NCBI GenBank assembly: GCA_964566895.1
Contig: CAZMJP010000003.1
Span: 1 to 43,206 of the forward strand
Reading direction: 5' to 3'
DNA from: CAZMJP01 sp964566895
Lineage (GTDB): Bacteria; Patescibacteriota; Patescibacteriia; UBA2591; UBA6264
Length of the DNA stretch: 43,206 nt
A program made the translations under genes and the position numbers. Below are positions 32,759 to 37,639 of this stretch, piece after piece. How positions within the stretch are numbered: the stretch's first letter is position 1; every line of letters begins with the position of its first letter. The notes under the pieces were generated by a model. It saw only the letters and a program-made list of their open reading frames with translations, had not been told where the DNA came from and ran no database searches.

Positions 32759-33979
32759 ATGAGAGAAAAAATTATCGTTGAGAAATTCGGGGGAACTTCA
32801 GTGGCAACCTCCGAGAAAATCAAAAAAATCGCCCTCTACGTTAAAAAACAACTATCAGGGGGAAAAATTAAGTCTATAATAGTTGTTTCGGCAATGGGAA
32901 AAGAAACCGACGAACTGCAACAACTTGCCTGGGAGGTATGTGAAAAATCCATTCCCACCCCTCGGGAATTTGACCTTCTTATGACAAGCGGAGAGAGAAA
33001 AACCTCCCCTTTAATGGCTTTAGCCCTTAACAGTATCGGGGTAAAAGCCATCTCAGTGAACAGTTTACAGATAGGCGTTGAAACCAATGAAAAATATGGC
33101 AACGCCAAAATTCTTTCCATTAAAAATATCGGAAAGATAAAAAAACTGTTTAAAGAATATCCGGTAATTGTGGTTCCCGGTTTTCAAGGAATTATCAAAG
33201 GAACAGACGAAGTCGTCGCCCTGGGAAGAGGAGGCTCTGACAAAACAGCTATTGCCTTAGCTTCCTCTTTAGGAAATAAATATTGTAAAATCCACACTGA
33301 TGTAGACGGCGTCTACGCGGTTGACCCCAGAATCGTCCCCGGAGCGAAGAAGTTCAAAGAAGTCGGATACGACCAGATGATTCGTCTTTCCAGCGCCGGC
33401 GCGGGCGTCTTAATGGACCAAGCAGTTAAAACAGCCGCAGACAAGGACGTCACTATAGAAGTCCGTTTAAGCCCGAGTCTGGGGGAATCTGACGGAGGAA
33501 CTTTAGTCGGTCGAATGAGGCATCCGCCCATAGAAACAATTTGGGGACAAGCCGGTTTGGCTATCCAACAACGGGTGATGTTGGTTAAAATACACTTCCC
33601 TTCCGCTTGCACCAGCGGAGAGATGCTCGCCTCGATTAAAGAAATCAATATCATTGACGCGGACATCCGCGAGCAAAACAAAGTTTCCCTGTTTTGCTCG
33701 CCGACCGACCTGAACTACGTTCTGGCTGACCTTGAAAAGCTAAAACAGCCGGAAATAAAAACGGAAATTAGGGAGGTAGCTGGACTAACCTTGGTCGACT
33801 CAATGATGAAAGAGCAACCTGGTTACGTCTATCGCGTCATTAAATCTCTGGAACAAGCGCAAATAAAATATGAATCGGTGACCTCATCGGGAACTTCCAT
33901 CCTGATAGTGGTAAGAAAAGACGAATGTGTCAGAACAGCGGAAGCGCTCGCCCGGGAATTCTCTCTCATTGAAAGTTAG
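32759..33979 (+). CDS. lysC: Aspartate kinase
   Basis: 406 residues; the only clear plus-strand protein gene in the window. Kinase domain (about 1-250): N-terminal IVEKFGGTSVATSEKI, the catalytic ATP/Asp-binding patterns VVSAMGKETD and LLMTSGERKTSPLMALAL, ALGRGGSDKTAIALAS and CKIHTDVDGVYAVDPRI. Two C-terminal ACT domains (about 265-400) give feedback control by lysine and/or threonine (VMLVKIHFPSACTSGEMLAS; VTSSGTSILIVV). It phosphorylates aspartate as the first step of the Lys/Thr/Met pathway, or of diaminopimelate for the wall. A strong GGAG lies 6 nt before the ATG, and a terminator follows. No other pathway gene is nearby, which is unusual because CPR genomes often lack the route. Confidence 0.96.
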   Translation: MREKIIVEKFGGTSVATSEKIKKIALYVKKQLSGGKIKSIIVVSAMGKETDELQQLAWEVCEKSIPTPREFDLLMTSGERKTSPLMALALNSIGVKAISVNSLQIGVETNEKYGNAKILSIKNIGKIKKLFKEYPVIVVPGFQGIIKGTDEVVALGRGGSDKTAIALASSLGNKYCKIHTDVDGVYAVDPRIVPGAKKFKEVGYDQMIRLSSAGAGVLMDQAVKTAADKDVTIEVRLSPSLGESDGGTLVGRMRHPPIETIWGQAGLAIQQRVMLVKIHFPSACTSGEMLASIKEINIIDADIREQNKVSLFCSPTDLNYVLADLEKLKQPEIKTEIREVAGLTLVDSMMKEQPGYVYRVIKSLEQAQIKYESVTSSGTSILIVVRKDECVRTAEALAREFSLIES

Positions 33980-33990
33980 TCAATATCAAG

Positions 33991-34026
33991 AACCCCGCGC
34001 CAAAAATGGATGCGGGGTTTAATTTT
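33991..34026 (+). terminator. lysC intrinsic terminator
   Basis: ACCCCGC (33991-33997) and GCGGGGT (34011-34017) form a 7-bp GC stem followed on the plus strand by TTAATTTT. Starts 12 bp after the lysC stop. Confidence 0.9.
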
Positions 34027-34033
34027 AAGACAG

Positions 34034-34075
34034 AAAAACTAAAATCGCTTCCCCTGTTCGGAAAAGCGATTTTAG
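34034..34075 (-). terminator. Strong minus-strand terminator facing lysC
   Basis: CTAAAATCGCTT (34039-34050) and AAGCGATTTTAG (34064-34075) form a perfect 12-bp stem with a 13-nt loop; on the minus strand TTTTT follows. It ends the transcript of the UPF0316-like gene and is converged upon by the lysC terminator. Confidence 0.9.
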
Positions 34076-34143
34076 CCGCCGATTGTCTGGTGACCGTTCG
34101 GCGATGGACCTTCTGGTGTCATAGTTGCAAAGACCAAAATGGT

Positions 34144-34419
34144 TTAAAAATCTTGGCCTGTTACTTCTTTGCTCTGTTTCCTCTCGTCATTGGCAAAATA
34201 AAGCGTGGCGAGCATTGTTCCCAGAGCGCAACCAAAAGCATACAAGAGAACCAAGCGCCAATTGTTAATATCTTTAACAATTGTCTCCAAAACATAGTAC
34301 CAAATCAGGATGTTAATCAAAGTAATCACCCCACTCGCTATAATCTTTGTTCTGGTTACCACCTTGGTCCAAGCGGTAACAATGACCATCTCCAAAAGAC
34401 CGATGAAGAATAAAATCAT
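34144..34419 (-). CDS. UPF0316/DUF5698-like small membrane protein
   Basis: 91 residues with three predicted TM helices (about 2-20, 27-48, 56-77). The pattern LEMVIVTAWTKVVTRTKIIA, LINILIWYYVLETIV and WRLVLLYAFGCALGTMLAT matches the N-terminal membrane part of UPF0316 proteins (DUF5698 followed by DUF2179). Here the cytoplasmic DUF2179 domain is absent; the protein ends with a short charged tail (NDERKQSKEVTGQDF). The role of the family is unknown. A ribosome binding sequence AGAGGTG is 6 nt before the ATG. Downstream is a strong terminator; upstream is a terminator-like hairpin at 34468-34488, so the gene may have an attenuated leader. Confidence 0.82.
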   Translation of the reverse strand: MILFFIGLLEMVIVTAWTKVVTRTKIIASGVITLINILIWYYVLETIVKDINNWRLVLLYAFGCALGTMLATLYFANDERKQSKEVTGQDF

Positions 34420-34467
34420 AGGCGCACCTCTTTTCTGCTTTAGTTTGTTAAAGATCGACCTTGAACC

Positions 34468-34488
34468 AAAAAACTCCTTAGGGGGAGC
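34468..34488 (-). terminator. Short terminator-like hairpin upstream of the UPF0316-like gene
   Basis: Minus strand: CTCC, 6-nt loop, GGAG, then TTTTTTGG. It is 50 bp upstream of the ATG at 34419. It could be a second terminator for the pseudogene transcript or an attenuator in the leader. Confidence 0.4.
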
Positions 34489-34548
34489 TTTCTGATAATT
34501 AAATTATAAAACAAAAATCAAAATCTGTCAAGCAAGCAAGATAAAAAT

Positions 34549-34572
34549 AAAAGTCCGACAATGCCGACTTTT
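34549..34572 (-). terminator. Terminator after the sigma-factor pseudogene
   Basis: AAAAGTC (34549-34555) and GACTTTT (34566-34572) pair with a 10-nt loop; minus-strand T-rich tail (TTTTATTTTTATC). It overlaps the TAA of the broken sigma gene. Confidence 0.6.
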
Positions 34573-34848
34573 AACTGTGTTTAACGGCGCGGATAAAATT
34601 TCGGCAATCTCTTTTAGCAATCTGGAAAAGCCAGGTTTTGAAATTCTTTTTTTGGTTAAATCTTCTCAAATGACGCCAGGCTTTGATAAAAGCTTCCTGG
34701 TAACGTCTTGGGTCTCTAAGGGGTTATTGACGTATTGGTAAACAAAATTATAAATCGGCTTGAGATATTTTTTAATTAAGATTTTCAATAAATTTTCTTC
34801 TCCTCTTTTTAAATAACTGATTACTAATTGCTGGTCGGAAGTGTTCAT
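34571..34848 (-). pseudogene. Frameshifted, C-terminally truncated ECF sigma factor
   Basis: The ATG at 34848 begins a frame MNTSDQQLVISYLKRGEE...KKYLKPIYNFVYQYV, closely similar to region 2 of the intact sigma factor at 30581-31153. After QDVT the frame is lost; the other frame resumes exactly with QEAFIKAWRHLRRFNQ, then NFKTWLFQIAKRDC. Restoring one C in GACGTTACC-AGGAAGC joins both halves, so a one-base deletion is the simplest cause. The gene then stops (HS, TAA at 34571) before any region 4, so it is defective even without the frameshift. A short terminator follows. It lies 6 bp after the ZIP gene, so it may once have been cotranscribed with metal transport. A base-calling error could explain the frameshift but not the missing region 4. 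Confidence 0.88.
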
Positions 34849-34854
34849 AAAAGG

Positions 34855-35595
34855 TTATGTTTCAAAAATGACTTTCATAAAGAGAATTAATACAATGCCG
34901 ATAATAAAAGAAATAAAATGGATTACATTTCTCTTTAAATCATGGTGGTCCTTTATTTCCGGAACCAAATCAGAGGCAGCGATGTAAATGAAATTGCCGG
35001 CGGCAAAAGAAAGCAAAAATGTAATATCAATCTCATGAGAAACGAAATAAACTAAAAGTCCTCCGGGAATAATGGCCAGGGCGGAAATGAAATTAACCAG
35101 TAAAGCCCTATATTTTCCCCAACCTCCATGAACCAAGATGCCAAAATCTCCTATTTCTTGAGGAATTTCATGGGCTAAACAAATCAACCAAGTGACTATT
35201 CCCACTTTTACGTCAACTAAAAAAGAACCGGCGATAATTAATCCGTCAATAAAATTGTGGATGCCGTCAGATAAAAGTATTAAATAGGTAACGGGTTTTT
35301 TATGCTCGGAAGGAACCCGATGACAGTGATGCCAGTGTAAAAATTGCTCCATTAAAAAGAAAATTGAAAATCCAACCAAAACCCAAACAAAAACATTTAA
35401 AGACGTTTTTTTCTCCAGGGCTTCGGGAATTAAGTGTAAAAAAGCGCCGCCAATTAACGAACCGGCGGAAAAAGCCACTAAAGGAAGAAGTAATTTTTTA
35501 AGAATTTCTTCTTTAAAAATCAAAGTAATTGCTCCTGTCCAGGCGGCCAAGCTTACGACAAAAGCGGAAATGATAATCCAAATTAGAATATTCAT
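34855..35595 (-). CDS. ZIP family divalent metal transporter
   Basis: 246 residues with about seven TM helices. Family motifs: HLIPEALEKK in helix 2, a His loop HWHHCHRVPSEHKK (about 88-101) as a possible metal relay, helix 4 SDGIHNFIDGLIIAGSF and helix 5 CLAHEIPQEIGDFGILVHGG, the metal-binding pair of transmembrane sites. It most resembles the GufA/zinc-importing bacterial ZIP branch, moving Zn(II) or related metals. A promoter (TTGGTT, 17 bp, TATAAT at 35604-35632) ends 8 bp before the ATG, giving a leaderless transcript. A broken ECF sigma gene follows 6 bp downstream. Confidence 0.95.
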   Translation of the reverse strand: MNILIWIIISAFVVSLAAWTGAITLIFKEEILKKLLLPLVAFSAGSLIGGAFLHLIPEALEKKTSLNVFVWVLVGFSIFFLMEQFLHWHHCHRVPSEHKKPVTYLILLSDGIHNFIDGLIIAGSFLVDVKVGIVTWLICLAHEIPQEIGDFGILVHGGWGKYRALLVNFISALAIIPGGLLVYFVSHEIDITFLLSFAAGNFIYIAASDLVPEIKDHHDLKRNVIHFISFIIGIVLILFMKVIFET

Positions 35596-35603
35596 AAGGA
35601 ATA

Positions 35604-35632
35604 ATTATAACATAAATATACAAAATAACCAA
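35604..35632 (-). promoter_or_regulatory. Promoter for ZIP gene, predicted leaderless
   Basis: Minus strand: TTGGTT (35627-35632), 17 bp, TATAAT (35604-35609). The ATG begins at 35595, so the start of transcription should fall within about 3 nt of it. Confidence 0.7.
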
Positions 35633-35639
35633 TAATCTC

Positions 35640-35668
35640 TTGACCTTTTATTTTAAAATTATTATACT
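35640..35668 (+). promoter_or_regulatory. Plus-strand promoter for candidate ncRNA
   Basis: TTGACC (35640-35645), exactly 17 bp, TATACT (35663-35668). It is divergent from the ZIP promoter. No protein-coding gene lies downstream on this strand; the sequence that follows is highly structured and ends in a terminator. Confidence 0.75.
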
Positions 35669-35674
35669 GACGTT

Positions 35675-35828
35675 TAAGGAGGTTTAATCTGGCGCTAAGC
35701 AAAACAGACCGCCCGGTCTGTCTCCCTGAACACCCCCGTTCAGGCCACATAATATCCCTCATATCTCATAGATTGCTTGGCGCCAAAATACAAAGGGACT
35801 CTTACTTAAGAGCCCCTTTCTCTTTTTC
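35675..35828 (+). ncRNA. Candidate structured small RNA of about 155 nt
   Basis: Starting about 7 nt after the -10 box, the RNA would begin UUAAGGAGGU, a perfect anti-SD complement (AAGGAGG at 35676-35682). A 13-bp closing stem P1 (35690-35702 with 35773-35785, one G-U) encloses two hairpins, P2 ACAGACC/GGUCUGU (35704-35710, 35715-35721) and P3 CCUGAAC/GUUCAGG (35725-35731, 35738-35744), then about 28 single-stranded nt. A strong terminator stem (35792-35819, 11-12 bp, one mismatch) and a U-run follow. There is no AUG or GUG start near the SD, so a coding role is unlikely. It does not match the 6S, SRP, tmRNA or RNase P layouts that I know. The space between ZIP and thioredoxin genes (306 bp) is essentially filled by this unit. 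Inverted-repeat mobile debris is the main alternative. Confidence 0.6.
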
Positions 35829-35901
35829 AATAAATTTTTCAAATTAGTTAAATTTTTTGTTTCAATCGCCCACATCTCAAATGGCAATCTTTATGAAAAT
35901 A

Positions 35902-36501
35902 TTATTTATAAAATAATCCGCAAAAACAATGGCCGTCTTTTTCAATTTCTTCTTTGTGCCATTGGCAAGGACAAATTTTAGGTCTGTCTTCTTCTAAACC
36001 GCCGCTTACTCTTCGACAAGGACAATATCTGGCTCCGTATTTCTTTTCGTTCTCCAATAGTCCCTTAATTAATCTTTCTACGGCTTCCCTGTCAGGATTT
36101 AATTTAAACCCGTTTTTTTCAGCGTAATCTTGATAATTTTTTATCAACTCTACCATCTCGGCTGGGATTTCCGTCTTTAAACCGCCGCTCAGCGCTTCAT
36201 CTAAAAACTCTTTTATCACTGGTTCGGCTCTTACTCCGATGAATTCGCTGACCGGCTTTCCCTCTTTAAACAAAATAACGGTGGGAATTCTCTCAATCCC
36301 GTATTGTCGAGAGACTTGAGGAGCGACATCTAAATTGACCTTGGCAAGAGTAAATTTATCATTATATTCTTCAGCTACCTTTTCCAAAATCGGGCCCAAG
36401 ACAAAACAAGGCGCGCACCATTCCGCCCAAAAGTCAACCAAAACTGGTTTTTGGCTATTTTGAATAGTCTCCTCAAAATTTTGGTCAGTTAGTTCCAACA
36501 T
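35902..36501 (-). CDS. Thioredoxin fused to a ferredoxin:thioredoxin-reductase-type catalytic domain
   Basis: 199 residues. N-terminal thioredoxin (about 1-105): PVLVDFWAEWCAPC with redox Cys 29 and 32 (CAPC instead of CGPC), cis-Pro in RIPTVILFKEG. C-terminal domain (about 113-199) like the catalytic FtrB subunit: YCPCR (Cys 160, 162), ICPCQWHKEEIEKDGH (Cys 177, 179) and CFCGLFYK (Cys 192, 194). The spacing CPC-x14-CPC-x12-CxC matches the archaeal/anaerobe branch rather than plant FTR (x16, x8). These six Cys hold a [4Fe-4S] cluster and an adjacent disulfide. The fusion would put the reductase site next to its own thioredoxin substrate. I see no ferredoxin or FtrA subunit nearby. The -10-like TATACT is 6 nt before the ATG. 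Confidence 0.93.
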   Translation of the reverse strand: MLELTDQNFEETIQNSQKPVLVDFWAEWCAPCFVLGPILEKVAEEYNDKFTLAKVNLDVAPQVSRQYGIERIPTVILFKEGKPVSEFIGVRAEPVIKEFLDEALSGGLKTEIPAEMVELIKNYQDYAEKNGFKLNPDREAVERLIKGLLENEKKYGARYCPCRRVSGGLEEDRPKICPCQWHKEEIEKDGHCFCGLFYK

Positions 36502-36505
36502 AACT

Positions 36506-36628
36506 TTAGTATAATACCTTCTTCCTTATTTTAACCCAACCTAACTCATTTTCTTTAGGCTTTCCGTCAATAAATTCTTGCAAAGAGCGCCATTTTCTGG
36601 GGACAGTCCCCTTTTCAGTCCTTGTCAC
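36506..36628 (-). pseudogene. 40-codon open remnant ending 4 bp before the thioredoxin fusion gene
   Basis: A GTG at 36628 opens a 40-codon frame reading through the GGGGACTGTCCCC palindrome into VPRKWRSLQEFIDGKPKENE and LGWVKIRKK, stopping at 36506. The end looks like the C-terminus of a longer protein (a short charged domain after a WxSLQEFI phrase), probably the remains of a gene cut off by the palindromic repeat insertion. I cannot name the family. It could also be a genuine tiny gene in front of the thioredoxin fusion. Confidence 0.3.
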
Positions 36629-36653
36629 GTTTTGGGAATTTAGTTCCCAAACT
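36599..36653. repeat. REP-like palindromes downstream of BRO gene
   Basis: GGGGACAGTCCCC (36599-36611) and TTTGGGAA/TTCCCAAA (36631-36638, 36644-36651) sit in tandem. The second is nearly the same sequence as that upstream of the BRO gene (37533-37552). Confidence 0.65.
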
Positions 36654-36677
36654 CTACTAATAAAAACTTGGATATCC

Positions 36678-37499
36678 TTATTTCAATTTCTTTCGGTTTT
36701 CTGGTTTCTTTAGATAATTTTCTCTTGAAACAATTGAACGCCTTAGCCGTTTTTCTAAATTTTTTCTTGCGCCGCCGGCAATATCTCCGCCAGTTTTGGC
36801 ATCCGATCTTAATTTGGGCATGCCTTGTGAATCTTCATTGCGATGAATTTCAGTAGTAGCTCTTTCTCCTAACATAGTAAATATCAATTCCAGGTCATTC
36901 ATATGGTCGCGCAAATTTTCTCTTTTCAATCTCTTTAATTTCTTATATTCCAACGGTGTTATCCCAAAAGTAGCCTTTGAAATTTCCGCGGTTAAAATTT
37001 CATAATCCCTTTGCTCCTTTGCGCCTCTTTTTTGCCACTCATCCGTCAATTCTTCACGAATGGTAATTCCGCGCATTCTTTTTTCAATCCAATTATCAGA
37101 ATAACCTTTGAGTTTATAAAGAATTCTGGTTCGTTTAGTTGCTAATTCTGGATTTTCAATTTCCTGCACCCTCTCATAGCCAACCTTTGCCAACCAACGT
37201 TTAAATGGCTCAGCTTTGGGAGAAGGAATTGATTGAATTATGCGAAAAATACCCTCTGTATTAGCGCAAAGCATTTTTTGTTTTCCCCCTTCTGTCAACA
37301 CTTCAAGGGTATGTACAATTTGTACCCACCCTTTAGATAGCTCTGTATCCCGCTGTTTCATGCGCTGAATATACTGTTTAGGATCATTTGAATCAATCAA
37401 CGCCAAAACTACATCTTCTACCACAAACCACCATTCATTTTGGTAAATAATTTTTCTAATTTTTCTGCCTTTAAATAAGGCTATTTTTGTAGTTTGCAT
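36678..37499 (-). CDS. BRO-N domain protein (DinD-like)
   Basis: 273 residues. The N-terminal BRO-N/antirepressor-type domain (about 1-110): IALFKGRKIRKIIYQNEWWF, DSNDPKQYIQRMKQRD and NTEGIFRIIQSIPSPKAEPF followed by KRWLAKVGYERVQEIENPE. The C-terminal half (about 120-235) is a helical domain (ILYKLKGYSDNWIEKRMRGI, TFGITPLEYKKLKRLKRENL) as in DinD and related DNA-damage or phage-derived proteins. BRO-N binds DNA in phage and viral proteins. The Lys/Arg-rich tail follows. A GAGGT Shine-Dalgarno sits 8 nt before the ATG. Direct copies of a palindrome flank the gene, which suggests it arrived as a mobile cassette. Function here is unknown; CPR genomes carry many copies. Confidence 0.88.
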   Translation of the reverse strand: MQTTKIALFKGRKIRKIIYQNEWWFVVEDVVLALIDSNDPKQYIQRMKQRDTELSKGWVQIVHTLEVLTEGGKQKMLCANTEGIFRIIQSIPSPKAEPFKRWLAKVGYERVQEIENPELATKRTRILYKLKGYSDNWIEKRMRGITIREELTDEWQKRGAKEQRDYEILTAEISKATFGITPLEYKKLKRLKRENLRDHMNDLELIFTMLGERATTEIHRNEDSQGMPKLRSDAKTGGDIAGGARKNLEKRLRRSIVSRENYLKKPENRKKLK

Positions 37500-37532
37500 A
37501 TTTTTTACCTCATAAAAATTTTAAAAATATTT

Positions 37533-37580
37533 AGGAACTAAGTTCCCAAACTATTTATTTGCAGGGGCCGACCCTGTCAC
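37533..37580. repeat. BRO-upstream palindrome copy and GGGGCCGACCCTGTCAC remnant
   Basis: AGGAACTAAGTTCCCAAACT (37533-37552) matches 36634-36653 at 18 of 20 positions, in direct orientation. GGGGCCGACCCTGTCAC (37564-37580) resembles the flanks of REP/RAYT-type elements. Confidence 0.6.
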
Positions 37581-37606
37581 ATTCTGTCAATTCCGCCGCC
37601 GAATTT

Positions 37607-37629
37607 CGTGCCCCGCTTTGCGGGGCACG
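37607..37629. repeat. GC-rich perfect palindrome after res
   Basis: CGTGCCCCGC, TTT, GCGGGGCACG: a 10-bp perfect stem, 10 bp past the res stop, no T-run. Its GC content contrasts with the flanking AT-rich DNA. Confidence 0.8.
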
Positions 37630-37639
37630 CCGCAAATTT

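Noticed and set aside
34006..34413. Plus-strand frame of 135 codons after lysC
   Set aside because: It overlaps two strong terminators and the UPF0316-like gene in antisense, and its translation shows no family pattern or ribosome binding site.
35690..35744. Coding reading of the SD-bearing transcript from CTG at 35690
   Set aside because: The frame is open but crosses the terminator, uses a rare start and gives no recognisable protein; the strong secondary structure fits an RNA better.
35860..35875. GTTTCAATCG-like sequence resembling a CRISPR repeat end
   Set aside because: It occurs once, without spacers or a second copy, and no cas gene is present.
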